Source: an uncultured Oscillospiraceae bacterium (GTDB lineage: Bacteria > Bacillota > Clostridia > Oscillospirales > Oscillospiraceae). From it: a stretch of DNA of 24,531 nt. Position numbers and translations under genes: made by a program. Shown piece after piece: positions 6,522-14,413 of this stretch. The DNA lies in the NCBI GenBank assembly GCA_958426425.1, contig CATZYY010000022.1, forward strand, positions 1-24,531, read 5' to 3'. Each line of letters begins with the position of its first letter. The stretch's first letter is position 1. The notes beneath the pieces were generated by a model. The model made no database searches and was not told the origin of the DNA. It saw only the letters and a list, made by a program, of their open reading frames with translations.

Positions 6522-7346
6522 TTATAACCGGGTCAGGCAGCCTTTGACCAGGGCGGCGAAGCGAGGGCCCGCCTCCGCCGCGGCAGAAAGCACCTCATCG
6601 GAACTGAGGGGCGCCTCCAGCACCCCGGCGGCCATGTTGGTGCACAGGGTGAAGCCCAGCACCGCCATGCCGCAGTGAGCGGCGGTGATGGCCTCCGGCA
6701 CCGTGGACATGCCCACGGCGTCGGCGCCTAAGGTCCGGGCCGCCCGCACCTCGGCGGGAGTCTCGTACTGGGGGCCGGGGAAGAACATGTAGACCCCCTG
6801 GCGCAGGGGAATGGACAGCTCCGCCGCCGTCTCACGGGCGAGGTTCTGCAAGGCAGGGGTATAGACGTGGCTCATGTCCGGGAACCGGGGACCGAAGGCC
6901 TCCAGATTGGGCCCCCGCAGGGGGCTGGGGCCGAAGAGCTTAATGTGGTCGGTGATGAGCATAATGTCCCCGGCGGAAAAGGCGGTGTTGACGGCCCCAG
7001 CGGCGTTGGTGACCACCAGGGTCTCCGCGCCCAGCAGACGCAGCACCCGGACCGGATAGGTCACGTCCTGGAAGGACCAGCCCTCGTAAGTGTGCAGGCG
7101 GCCCTGCATCACAGCCACATCCTGCCCCGCCAGACGGCCGAAGAGAAAGCGGCCGGCGTGGTCCGGGGCGGTAGAGCGCTTCATGTGGGGAACCTGTTCA
7201 TAGGGCACGGCGATGGGGTCCTCCACCGCCTCTCCCAGGCTTCCCAGGCCGGAGCCCAGAATCAGCAGGATCTTGGGGCGGAAGGTACCCAGTCGGGCCT
7301 CCAGGGACGTGGCGCTCTCCTGGTAATGGGCAAAGGTGTATTCCAT
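6522..7346 (-). CDS. Purine nucleoside phosphorylase (trimeric class)
   Basis: The start chosen is the ATG at 7344-7346, with AAGGAG 7 nt upstream, giving 274 residues; the longer open frame upstream is a shadow of the zinc-ribbon gene. Visible family motifs are ILGSGLGSLG (phosphate loop), GRLHTYEGW, VTNAAGAVN, FFPGPQYETPAE (with the active-site Glu), VGMSTVPE and CTNMAAG (with the base-contacting Asn). These mark a class-I trimeric PNP, which splits inosine or guanosine with phosphate into base and ribose-1-phosphate. Together with the nucleoside-kinase-like gene upstream this points to purine/pyrimidine salvage. It begins 11 bp after the zinc-ribbon gene, whose TAA stop is part of its ribosome binding site, implying translational coupling. 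Confidence 0.95.
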   Translation of the reverse strand: MEYTFAHYQESATSLEARLGTFRPKILLILGSGLGSLGEAVEDPIAVPYEQVPHMKRSTAPDHAGRFLFGRLAGQDVAVMQGRLHTYEGWSFQDVTYPVRVLRLLGAETLVVTNAAGAVNTAFSAGDIMLITDHIKLFGPSPLRGPNLEAFGPRFPDMSHVYTPALQNLARETAAELSIPLRQGVYMFFPGPQYETPAEVRAARTLGADAVGMSTVPEAITAAHCGMAVLGFTLCTNMAAGVLEAPLSSDEVLSAAAEAGPRFAALVKGCLTRL

Positions 7347-7357
7347 GGCGGGTCTCC

Positions 7358-7753
7358 TTACAGCTTCTCGCCGCACTCCCGGCAGAACTGATCTCCCTCC
7401 CGGGGCTCGGTGCCGCAGACGGGGCACTCCCCCGCGGCGGTGTGCTGGCGGCCGATCTCCGCCTCCACCGCGGCGATCTGGGCCTTAAGACCGTCAATCT
7501 CCTGGAGCTTTGCCAGCAGAGTCTCAGACTCCGTGGGGGTGCCAGTGTGGGTGGCGTAGACCATCTCGCCCACCTCCCGCAGCTGCAGGTTCACCTCCGC
7601 CCGCAAATCCACCAGGCGGATGTTCAGCTTGGCCACGGACAGCAGTTCCCCGGCCTTTTTGCCCACGCCGTAGGCCGCGTCCACGGCCACGTCGCTGACC
7701 TGGCAGGCAGTGCGCTGGACGTTCTCCAGCAGTTCCTGTACTTTCTCGTTCAT
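7358..7753 (-). CDS. Small coiled-coil protein with C-terminal zinc ribbon
   Basis: The ATG at 7751-7753 has GAGGAGG at an ideal 6 nt, giving 131 residues. Residues 1-95 are helical: a segment with VQELLENVQR and VGKKAGELLSVAK, then a coiled coil (LLAKLQEIDGLKAQIAAVEAEI). The C-terminus carries a four-cysteine zinc ribbon, CPVCG then FCRECG. Such proteins are common in Bacillota and mostly uncharacterised; I do not assign a function. The gene sits between the kinase and the phosphorylase in a tight run, and its stop codon forms part of the pnp ribosome binding site. The 65 bp upstream hold three GC-rich hairpins. Confidence 0.75.
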   Translation of the reverse strand: MNEKVQELLENVQRTACQVSDVAVDAAYGVGKKAGELLSVAKLNIRLVDLRAEVNLQLREVGEMVYATHTGTPTESETLLAKLQEIDGLKAQIAAVEAEIGRQHTAAGECPVCGTEPREGDQFCRECGEKL

Positions 7754-7769
7754 AAAAATCCTCCTCAAT

Positions 7770-7830
7770 GCCCGGCGGGCAACGGTCCCGGCCAGAAGGC
7801 CGGTGCGGAGACAGCGGGGCGGGAGCCCCG
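7770..7830 (-). other. Three adjacent GC-rich hairpins between the kinase and zinc-ribbon genes
   Basis: cggggc/gccccg (7815-7830), ccggcc/ggccgg (7788-7803) and a short gcccg/cgggc palindrome near 7770-7780 follow each other in about 60 bp. None is followed by a U run, so they are not classical terminators. They could protect mRNA ends or tune expression between the two genes. Confidence 0.4.
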
Positions 7831-7834
7831 AAGG

Positions 7835-8770
7835 TCAGTGGTTGTCGTAGGTGCTGCCGCCGATAAACTCCCGGGCCAGGGACTCCGGCGCTACGTACTT
7901 CTCATCCATAGGCTCGATCTGCCGGAAGGCCTCCAGCATCTCGTCCGCCTCCGGGAACTTGCCGGCGGGCAGCTCCTCCAGCAGAGGCGTCACAATGGGC
8001 TTGAGCACAGAGAACTCAAAGGGCAGGCAGGAGTCGAACATGATGTTGGCGCTCTCCTTGTAGGGGGAGATGTACAGCCGCTCACCCCGGTGGACGTTGG
8101 GCCACATCTTCAGCGTGAAGGCGGCGTTGCTGCCCCGGAACAGGTGGTCCCGGACGATCCGGCGGCAAAGCCGCAGCCAGGCATGCTGGAACACCACGTT
8201 TCCGTCCCCGTCCACCAGGTTGCTGCGGGCGGCAATATAGAGTTTGAAAGCGTGGGGGTTCTTACCCACGATGATGTCGTTGAGGGCGTGGATGCCCTCG
8301 AAAATGGCCAGCTCGTCTGGGCCCAGCCGCAGGGGCTGGGAAAGAATGTCGGAGCGCATCTGCCGGGCGAACTCATACTTGGGGATGTGGATGGTCTCTC
8401 CCCGGTCCAGCATGGAAAAGTGCCGGTTCAGAAGGTCCACATCCAGGCAGAAGGGGGACTCGTAGTCAATCTGCCCCTCCCGGTTCCGGGGGGCCGTCTC
8501 CGGGTCAATGGTCTTGAAGTAGTTGTCCATGGAGATGGTGTGGGTCTGAATGCCCATCCGCTCCAGGGCCTCCTCGATCTTCAGGGCCGTGGTGGTCTTG
8601 CCGGAGCCGGAGGGACCGGAGAGCAAAATCACGTGAGATTCCCGCCGGTGGTCGGCAATGTTCCGGGCGGCGTTTTGCACCTTCTGGGCGAAAATGGCGT
8701 CGCACTCCTCCGCATAGCCCTTGGGGTCGCTGCGGACGGCGTCGTTGAGTTCTTTCAGCGTGTAGGACAT
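7835..8770 (-). CDS. Uridine-kinase-like P-loop nucleoside kinase
   Basis: This 311-residue protein has a Walker A loop GPSGSGKTT (52-60), the DNYFK motif of uridine/phosphoribulokinases, DYESPFCLDVDLL, and a Walker-B-like LAIFEGIHALND with the conserved EGIHAL. These place it in the PRK/URK superfamily that transfers phosphate from ATP to a nucleoside or sugar hydroxyl. Many clostridial relatives are longer (about 550 residues) with an N-terminal TGS/ThrRS-like part; here only about 45 residues precede the kinase domain. Substrate is not certain: uridine/cytidine is the usual guess and the neighbouring phosphorylase supports a salvage role. AAAGGAG lies in front of the ATG (8768-8770). Confidence 0.85.
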   Translation of the reverse strand: MSYTLKELNDAVRSDPKGYAEECDAIFAQKVQNAARNIADHRRESHVILLSGPSGSGKTTTALKIEEALERMGIQTHTISMDNYFKTIDPETAPRNREGQIDYESPFCLDVDLLNRHFSMLDRGETIHIPKYEFARQMRSDILSQPLRLGPDELAIFEGIHALNDIIVGKNPHAFKLYIAARSNLVDGDGNVVFQHAWLRLCRRIVRDHLFRGSNAAFTLKMWPNVHRGERLYISPYKESANIMFDSCLPFEFSVLKPIVTPLLEELPAGKFPEADEMLEAFRQIEPMDEKYVAPESLAREFIGGSTYDNH

Positions 8771-8786
8771 GGACAGCGCTCCTTTC

Positions 8787-10256
8787 TTACAGGTGCCGGT
8801 AAAAATCGGCGAAGGCCTCCAGATTGGCCAGGGCCTTTTCCGGCCGCTCGGTGTACTCCTTGGGATATTTCAGGTTGAACACCCGCTGAATGCGGTTGGT
8901 GCCGGGCACCACCATTTTGGTGGAGCCGCCGGCGCCGAAGGACAAAATGGAGCAAAGCTCCGACATGATATAGACATTGTACCAGCACACCCCGCCGGGC
9001 CGGGTCCAGCCGATGTTCTCAAAGCTGCCGGACATGTACTTCTGCCGGTAGAGGTAGTAGGGCCCGTAGCCGGCGGCCCGGAGGGTCTTCTCCGCGAAGT
9101 CCAGCATGCCGCCCACTTCCTCTGCGCCGGGTACCGTCAGCCCCTCCGTCAGAATGCGGCTGCCCTTTTTCAGGGCCAAGGTGTGGACGGTGATGTTGGC
9201 GGTGCCAAAGTCCAGGCACCGCTCCAGGGACCGGCGGAAGCCCGCCTCCGTGTCCTCCGGCAGCCCCGCGATTAGGTCCATGTTCACCTGGGGAAAGTCG
9301 TATTTAGACACCAGATCCATGGTGGCGTCGATCTCCGCCGCGCTGTGGCGGCGGCCGATGGCCCGCAGCACCTGGTCCTCCATGGTCTGGGGGTTCACGG
9401 ACACACGGGTGACGCCGTGGCGCTTGAGAACCTCCAGCTTTTCGGCGGTGATGGTGTCGGGCCGGCCGGCCTCCACGGTGATTTCACCGCAGTCGGTCAG
9501 GTTAAAGGAGGCCTCAAAGGCCGTCAGCACCCGGTCCATCTGCTCTGCGGTCAGGGTGGTGGGGGTGCCGCCGCCCATGTAGAAGGCCCGGACCCGCAGG
9601 CCCTGCTCCCGGGCCATGGCACCGCCGGCGGTGATCTCCTGCACCAAGGCCTCCACGTAAGGAGGCACCAGGGAAAAGCTCTTTTCCACCGACTGGCTGA
9701 CGAAGGAGCAGTAGGCGCAGCGAGTGGGGCAGAAGGGAATGCCCACATATACGGCCATATCCCGCCGGCCCAGATCCGCCGCAGCCTGGGCCGCCACGGT
9801 CCCGGTCTCCACGGCCAATGCCGCCCGCTCCGGCGTGACAAAATATTCGTTTTCCAGGAAGGTCTGGGCCTCCTGTGGGGTCTGTCCCCGCTCCAGGGCC
9901 CAGGTCACCGGCTTGTCGGGGCGGACGCCGGTCAGCATGCCCCAGGGCAGATCGGCAAGGCCCATGTCCCGCCGGGCCAGATAGAAGCAGGCGCCCACGG
10001 CGTGCCGCCGCTGGCCCTCCCGGTCGAAGTCCGTGCCGGAGAGGGGGGCGCGCAGCGTATGGCTGCCCCGTCTGCCCTGATAGCAGAGGTCCGTGGCCAC
10101 CGTCAGCAGATTCCCTGATTCATCACAGGTGATCTCCGCCCAGGCGTTGTCTCCGGGCGCGACGGGCTCATAGACCGGCAGCTCCCCAGGGAACAGGTTC
10201 ATCAGGCTCTGCTCCACCACGTACCGCTCGTCGTGGCCGTGAAAGACCAGCTTCAT
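8787..10256 (-). CDS. hemZ: Coproporphyrinogen III dehydrogenase-like radical SAM protein HemZ
   Basis: This 489-residue protein has the HemZ layout: an N-terminal part of about 165 residues unique to HemZ, then a radical-SAM domain with the CxxxCxxC cluster motif CPTRCAYC (176-183), GGGTPT (228-233), TVEAGRPDT and SVNPQTM. The C-terminal HemN-like part includes YYLYRQKYMSG and ENIGWTRPG, which are typical of HemZ. Some family members convert coproporphyrinogen III to protoporphyrinogen IX without oxygen, but HemN/HemW-like proteins are often misnamed and no other heme gene is in the window, so activity is unproven. The ATG overlaps the preceding MBL gene stop (ATGA), implying translational coupling. 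Length fits HemZ (about 490-500). Confidence 0.88.
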   Translation of the reverse strand: MKLVFHGHDERYVVEQSLMNLFPGELPVYEPVAPGDNAWAEITCDESGNLLTVATDLCYQGRRGSHTLRAPLSGTDFDREGQRRHAVGACFYLARRDMGLADLPWGMLTGVRPDKPVTWALERGQTPQEAQTFLENEYFVTPERAALAVETGTVAAQAAADLGRRDMAVYVGIPFCPTRCAYCSFVSQSVEKSFSLVPPYVEALVQEITAGGAMAREQGLRVRAFYMGGGTPTTLTAEQMDRVLTAFEASFNLTDCGEITVEAGRPDTITAEKLEVLKRHGVTRVSVNPQTMEDQVLRAIGRRHSAAEIDATMDLVSKYDFPQVNMDLIAGLPEDTEAGFRRSLERCLDFGTANITVHTLALKKGSRILTEGLTVPGAEEVGGMLDFAEKTLRAAGYGPYYLYRQKYMSGSFENIGWTRPGGVCWYNVYIMSELCSILSFGAGGSTKMVVPGTNRIQRVFNLKYPKEYTERPEKALANLEAFADFYRHL

Positions 10257-10870
10257 AGGCGGTCACCGGATAGGGCCTGCAGCAGGTAGGGATTGCTCCG
10301 CCGCTCCCGGTCCAGGGTGGAGGACTCCATATGGCCGGGATACACGGCCAGGTCTCCCTCCAGCCGTCCCAGACGGGCCAGGGAGGCCAAAATCTTTTTG
10401 GTAGAGCCGCCGGGGAAGTCCGTCCGGCCGCAGGAGCCGGCAAACAGTGTGTCTCCGCAGAACAGGGCGTCGCCGCACTGAAGGGTGACGGAGCCCTCGG
10501 AGTGGCCGGGAGTGGCCAGAACGGACACCGTCAATTCGCCGACGGTGACCGTGTCCCCCTCGTCGTAGTCCACGGCGCCGGGGACCGGAGGAAACAGCTG
10601 GGAGAGGTATGGGTCGTCGCCGCAGGCGTCCCGGTGATTGAGATAGACAGGAATTTCCGGCCACAGCCGCCGCAGCTCCGCCACGGCACCGGTGTGGTCG
10701 TAGTGGGCGTGGGTTAGGAGAATGGCGCAGGGGGTACAGCCGGTCTCCCGGACAGCGGCGGCCACCCGTCCGGCGTCTCCGCCGGGGTCGATGACGGCGC
10801 AGGCCTTCTCACCGCAGAGAAGGTAGCAGTTGGTGCCGATGGGGCCCACGCAGAGGGTTTTGATCTTCAT
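10253..10870 (-). CDS. Metallo-beta-lactamase-fold hydrolase, glyoxalase II-like
   Basis: This 205-residue protein shows the full MBL-fold metal site: THAHYDH (53-59, with H54, H56, D58 and H59), TPGHSEGS, the bridging Asp in FCGDTLFAG, and the last His in VYPGHMESST. The start MKIKTLCVGPIGTNCYLLC is typical of the YcbL/YqgX-type group. Such enzymes hydrolyse thioesters such as S-lactoylglutathione analogues, or act as general housekeeping hydrolases; the substrate here is unknown. GAGGTGATACC precedes the ATG (10868-10870). The stop overlaps the hemZ start by four bases. Confidence 0.9.
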   Translation of the reverse strand: MKIKTLCVGPIGTNCYLLCGEKACAVIDPGGDAGRVAAAVRETGCTPCAILLTHAHYDHTGAVAELRRLWPEIPVYLNHRDACGDDPYLSQLFPPVPGAVDYDEGDTVTVGELTVSVLATPGHSEGSVTLQCGDALFCGDTLFAGSCGRTDFPGGSTKKILASLARLGRLEGDLAVYPGHMESSTLDRERRSNPYLLQALSGDRL

Positions 10871-10885
10871 GGTATCACCTCACGG

Positions 10886-11293
10886 TCAGTGCTGCCCGAG
10901 GGCGTCGGACAGATCGGAAAAGCCGGGGAAGTCGGTGCCCTTCTGCCGGTACACCGTCTGGAAGGCGGCACGGACCTCCTCCAGGGAGGAGACCTCCCGC
11001 CGCAGCAGCACCGGCCCCTCCGGGCCCGGGTAGCCGCACTCCAACAGGTACCGGCCTTTGTGGGGACCGTCCATTACGACAGTGCATTGGAGAAAGCCGG
11101 CCTCCCGGGGGTTGTTGGGGTCCATCCGCTCCAGGGCCACAAAGCTGTCCCGGTCCGGACGCAGACGGTCCAGCCCCTCCTGCACCGCCGGCCAGCCGAA
11201 GTCGGCGGCGGGCATACCGTCCACCGTCAGCGTCCAGTACCAGCTGAGGGCAGGGGACTGGAGAGCGGCATTCTTTTTGTGGAAAAACAGCAT
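10886..11293 (-). CDS. Hypothetical protein
   Basis: This 135-residue reading frame starts with MLFFHKKNAALQ and has no motif that I recognise. It reads as a soluble globular protein with mixed alpha/beta propensity: SWYWTLTVDGM, FVALERMDPNNP, FLQCTVVMDGPHKGRYLLEC and a final helix EEVRAAFQTVYRQKGTDF. There is no signal peptide or membrane segment. AAAGAGG stands about 9 nt before the ATG. It is packed 17 bp after dtd and 15 bp before the MBL gene, so it is almost certainly a real gene of the same operon. The codon use is like its neighbours. It could be a lineage-specific gene. Confidence 0.7.
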   Translation of the reverse strand: MLFFHKKNAALQSPALSWYWTLTVDGMPAADFGWPAVQEGLDRLRPDRDSFVALERMDPNNPREAGFLQCTVVMDGPHKGRYLLECGYPGPEGPVLLRREVSSLEEVRAAFQTVYRQKGTDFPGFSDLSDALGQH

Positions 11294-11310
11294 GGCGAGC
11301 GCCTCTTTTC

Positions 11311-11754
11311 TCAGGGGCGGTCCGTGTCAAAGAGAATGGTCACGGGCCCGTCGTTGCAGGAGTCCACCTCCATATAGGCGCCGAACTCCCCGTGCTGAAC
11401 GTCAAAACCCCGCTGCCGGCAGCAGGCCATAAAGTGCTCGTAGAGAGGAATGGCCAGGTCCGGCTTGGCGGCGCCGGAGAAGCCGGGGCGGCGGGAGGAG
11501 GTGTCGGCGTACAGGGTGAACTGGCTCACCACCAGCAGCGCACCGCCAACCTGCTCCAGATTCAGGTTCATTTTTCCGTTTTCATCCTCAAAGATCCGCA
11601 GGTTGCAGATTTTCTCCGCCAGCTTCCGGGCTACTTCCTCCGTGTCCTGGGGGCCAACCCCCAGCAGCACCAGAAAGCCCTTGCCGATCTGACCGGACAC
11701 CTGTCCGTCGATGGATACGGATGCCCGGGAGACCCGGGTCACCACAGCGCGCAT
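11311..11754 (-). CDS. dtd: D-aminoacyl-tRNA deacylase
   Basis: The start chosen is the ATG at 11752-11754, 8 nt after GGAG, giving 147 residues, the usual length. The family motifs are complete: MRAVVTRVSRASVSIDG at the N-terminus, LVLLGVGPQDTEE, LRIFEDENGKMN, the SQFTLYAD motif and the C-terminal gly-cisPro motif CNDGPVTI. DTD removes D-amino acids (and glycine from tRNA-Ala) wrongly attached to tRNA. A dtd gene close to relA is a classic Bacillota arrangement. Here it is separated from relA by a 451-bp hairpin-rich gap, so it is unclear whether the two share a transcript. Confidence 0.95.
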   Translation of the reverse strand: MRAVVTRVSRASVSIDGQVSGQIGKGFLVLLGVGPQDTEEVARKLAEKICNLRIFEDENGKMNLNLEQVGGALLVVSQFTLYADTSSRRPGFSGAAKPDLAIPLYEHFMACCRQRGFDVQHGEFGAYMEVDSCNDGPVTILFDTDRP

Positions 11755-12205
11755 AGGCCGCACTCCTTTCAAAAACAAGGTAGTAGATGTCCTCTCCCAA
11801 AAAGGAGAGGAGCCAAAGTCCCGAAATCCCGAAGAAGAGGAAAGGGGGCAGGGAAAACCTTGGGCTTTTCCGGTTGATTTGCCTGGGCAAATCAAGGATG
11901 TTTCATCCTTTTTACCGCAGTGCCGTGTGCATATCCTCGCGGCACAACCGCTGTGATCTTCGCTGAAGAGATGCCGCCGCTAGATTTTCTTTGCGTCGCG
12001 GCGTGGCAAAAATTTATTGACCCAACTGTTGTGGACGGAGTACCCCGGTGACTGGTAACGGGCCCCTGCCAAAGGCGCATAGCGGCTTTGGCAAGGAGAG
12101 AAGCAACAAGGTGCAAGACCTTGCTTTCAGCGGAGGTGAACAAAACGCAGCTTGTTCTAACAAGGCGGCGGGGCATTCGATGGGGAGCTTGCGCTCCCTC
12201 CAGGG
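11755..12205. other. Hairpin-rich intergenic region between relA and dtd
   Basis: No convincing gene. The stretch holds many inverted repeats: cctctcc/ggagagg (11791-11810), a 10-bp palindrome ttgatttgcc/ggcaaatcaa (11874-11895), ggatg/catcc followed by T5 on the plus strand (11896-11913), tgccaaag/ctttggca (12067-12093), caaggt/accttg (12107-12123), cttgtt/aacaag (12151-12164) and gggagc/gctccc with a 4-nt loop (12183-12198). A 94-codon minus-strand frame (11892-12176) spans much of it but lacks a ribosome binding site and starts next to a hairpin. The density of stems suggests a structured RNA, a processed leader for dtd, or an interspersed repeat element. Confidence 0.5.
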
Positions 12206-14413
12206 TTAGCCCGCCGGCCGGTTTACCTTCAGCACGCCAGAGATCTGATTGAGCTTATTCATCACCGACAGCAGGTGGGCGTTGTCACGGACCTTTACCT
12301 CCATGTGGATCATGGCGAAGTTGTCCTCGGTGCTGCGGGAGTTCAGGGCGGAGACGCTGGTGTTGGTGGTGGACAGGGCCGCGGAAATATCCAGCAGCAG
12401 ATTTCTCCGGTCCTTGCAGATGACCTCCAGGGAGGTGGGATAGCTGTCCAACGTGTCCACGCCCCAGGAGACCTTGATCCACCGGCCCTCCTGGCCGGGG
12501 GCGGAGCGCCGCTCCGCCGAGGCGTTGGGACAGTCGCATCGGTGGACAGAGACACCGTAGCCCCGGGTGATGAAGCCGATGATGTCGTCTCCGGGAACGG
12601 GCGTGCAGCACTTGGAGAACTTCACCAGGCAGTTGTCCAGGCCCTCTACTACAATGCCCTGCTCGCTTTTCACCCGCTTGGGCACGGCGGGCCGGGTCTG
12701 ATCCGGCTTGCCCTCTACGGTCACGGTGGCCTGCTTTTCCAGCTGGTGCTGCTTGGCAATCCGCTGCAGCTCCCCGTGCATGCGGCTCACGGCCTTCTGG
12801 GCGGTGAAGCCGCCGTAGCCGATGGCGGCGTACATCTCGTCCAGGGAGCCGTAGGCCACCTTCTTCAAAAGGCCCGGCAGGTTCTCCGGGTCCAGAACAT
12901 CCTTCATGGGGATGCCGCAGTGCTTCAGCTCCGCTTCAAAGGCGGAGCGGCCGTTGGCGATGTTCTCCTCCTTGCGCTCCTTCTTGAACCACTGGCGGAT
13001 CTTGCTGCGGGCCTCGCTGGACTTGGCAATCTTCATCCAGTCCCGGCTGGGGCCCTTGGCGGCCTTGGAGGTCATGATCTCCACGATGTCGCCGTTTTTC
13101 AGCACATGGTCAAAGGTGACGATGCGGCCGTTGACCTTGGCGCCCACCATGTGATTGCCAACGGCGGAGTGGATGGCGTAGGCGAAGTCGATGGGAGTGG
13201 CGCCGGCGGGCAGGTTCTGCACGTCGCCGTTGGGGGTGAAGACGAAGACCTCGTCGGCGAACATATCCACCTTCAGCGAGTGGATATAGTCCTCGGCGTC
13301 GGCGCCCTCCTGGTTTTCCAGCAGGCGCCGGACCCACTCGTAGCGCCCCTCGGTGCCGGCACCCTGGCCGCCCTGCTTGTATTTCCAGTGGGCGGCCACG
13401 CCGTACTCGGCGATCTCGTGCATCTGGCGGGTGCGGATCTGGACCTCGAAGGGGATGCCGTCGGTGCCCATGACGGTGGTGTGCAGGGACTGGTAGCCAT
13501 TGGGCTTGGGGGTGCCAATATAATCCTTGAACCGGCCCAGGATGGGCTTGTAGATATCGTGGATGACGCCCAGCACGTTGTAGCAGTCCCCCACGTTCTC
13601 CACGATCACCCGGAAGGCAAACAGGTCGAAGATCTCGTCCAGGGACTTGTTCTGGTTGAACATCTTCCGGTAGATGGAATAGGGGTGCTTCATGCGGCCA
13701 TATACGATGTGGCCGATGCCTAGCTCGCTTAGCCGGTCGTCGATCTGGACCTGGGTCCGCTGCATGAAGGCCTCGTACTCCTGGTGTTTGGCGTCCAGCT
13801 TGGAGACGATCTCCTCATAGCCGATGGGGTCCAGATATTTCAGAGACAGGTCCTCCAGTTCCCACTTGATGCGCTGCATGCCCAGCCGGTGAGAGATGGG
13901 AGCATAGATTTCCATAGTTTCCAGGGATTTCTGCTTCTGTTTGGCAGGGGACTGGTATTCCATGGTCCGCATGTTGTGGAGCCGGTCAGAAATTTTGATG
14001 AGAATTACCCGGATGTCCTTACTCATGGCGATGAGCATTTTCCGGAGGTTCTCCATCTGCTCGTCTTCCTTGGTGGCGTACTGAATCCGGGTCAGTTTGC
14101 TGACGCCTTCCACCAGGTCGGCAATGGTGGGAGAGAAGAGCTTGCTGATCTGCTCATGGGTAGCGGGAGTGTCCTCAATGACGTCGTGAAGCAGGGCTGC
14201 CATAATGGACTCTGAGTCCAGCTTCAGTTCCTCCGCCACGATCTGAGCCACCGCCAGGGGGTGGATGATATAGGGCTCGCCGCTTTTTCGCTTCTGCCCC
14301 TCATGGGCTTTCTCGGCAAATGCGAAGGCGGCGTGAATCTGGTCGAAGTCCGCGGCGGGATTGTAGCCTCGGATGGTCTTTACCAGATTTTCATATTGTT
14401 CCTGAATGGTCAT
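12206..14413 (-). CDS. relA: Bifunctional (p)ppGpp synthetase/hydrolase Rel
   Basis: This 735-residue protein has the full Rel architecture. The HD hydrolase domain (about 25-180) keeps H51, H76-D77 and D143. The synthetase domain (about 220-345) has YGRMKHPYSIYRKM, D263 in DLFAFRV, GTPKPNGYQSLHTTV and E323 in FEVQIRT. The RFKD motif (294-297) is the RXKD form typical of bifunctional enzymes rather than monofunctional RelA. A TGS domain (about 388-445), a zinc-finger/RIS-like cysteine region (KCCTPVPG, HRCDCPNA) and a C-terminal ACT domain (about 660-730) follow. It makes and breaks the alarmone (p)ppGpp in response to amino acid starvation. GAGAGGTGA precedes the ATG (14411-14413), which shares one base with the recJ stop codon, so translation is coupled. 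Confidence 0.97.
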   Translation of the reverse strand: MTIQEQYENLVKTIRGYNPAADFDQIHAAFAFAEKAHEGQKRKSGEPYIIHPLAVAQIVAEELKLDSESIMAALLHDVIEDTPATHEQISKLFSPTIADLVEGVSKLTRIQYATKEDEQMENLRKMLIAMSKDIRVILIKISDRLHNMRTMEYQSPAKQKQKSLETMEIYAPISHRLGMQRIKWELEDLSLKYLDPIGYEEIVSKLDAKHQEYEAFMQRTQVQIDDRLSELGIGHIVYGRMKHPYSIYRKMFNQNKSLDEIFDLFAFRVIVENVGDCYNVLGVIHDIYKPILGRFKDYIGTPKPNGYQSLHTTVMGTDGIPFEVQIRTRQMHEIAEYGVAAHWKYKQGGQGAGTEGRYEWVRRLLENQEGADAEDYIHSLKVDMFADEVFVFTPNGDVQNLPAGATPIDFAYAIHSAVGNHMVGAKVNGRIVTFDHVLKNGDIVEIMTSKAAKGPSRDWMKIAKSSEARSKIRQWFKKERKEENIANGRSAFEAELKHCGIPMKDVLDPENLPGLLKKVAYGSLDEMYAAIGYGGFTAQKAVSRMHGELQRIAKQHQLEKQATVTVEGKPDQTRPAVPKRVKSEQGIVVEGLDNCLVKFSKCCTPVPGDDIIGFITRGYGVSVHRCDCPNASAERRSAPGQEGRWIKVSWGVDTLDSYPTSLEVICKDRRNLLLDISAALSTTNTSVSALNSRSTEDNFAMIHMEVKVRDNAHLLSVMNKLNQISGVLKVNRPAG

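Noticed and set aside
11892..12176. A 94-codon minus-strand open frame between relA and dtd
   Set aside because: No ribosome binding site near its ATG; it runs through several hairpins and has no recognised domain. Described instead as a structured intergenic region; protein-level conservation could overturn this.
12183..12198. gggagc/gctccc hairpin as relA terminator
   Set aside because: No U run follows on the minus strand, so it is not a classical intrinsic terminator.
12275..13723. Long plus-strand frame of 482 codons, and a similar one at 14320-16041
   Set aside because: Antisense to relA and recJ; Gly/Ala/His-rich composition typical of the opposite strand of GC-rich genes.
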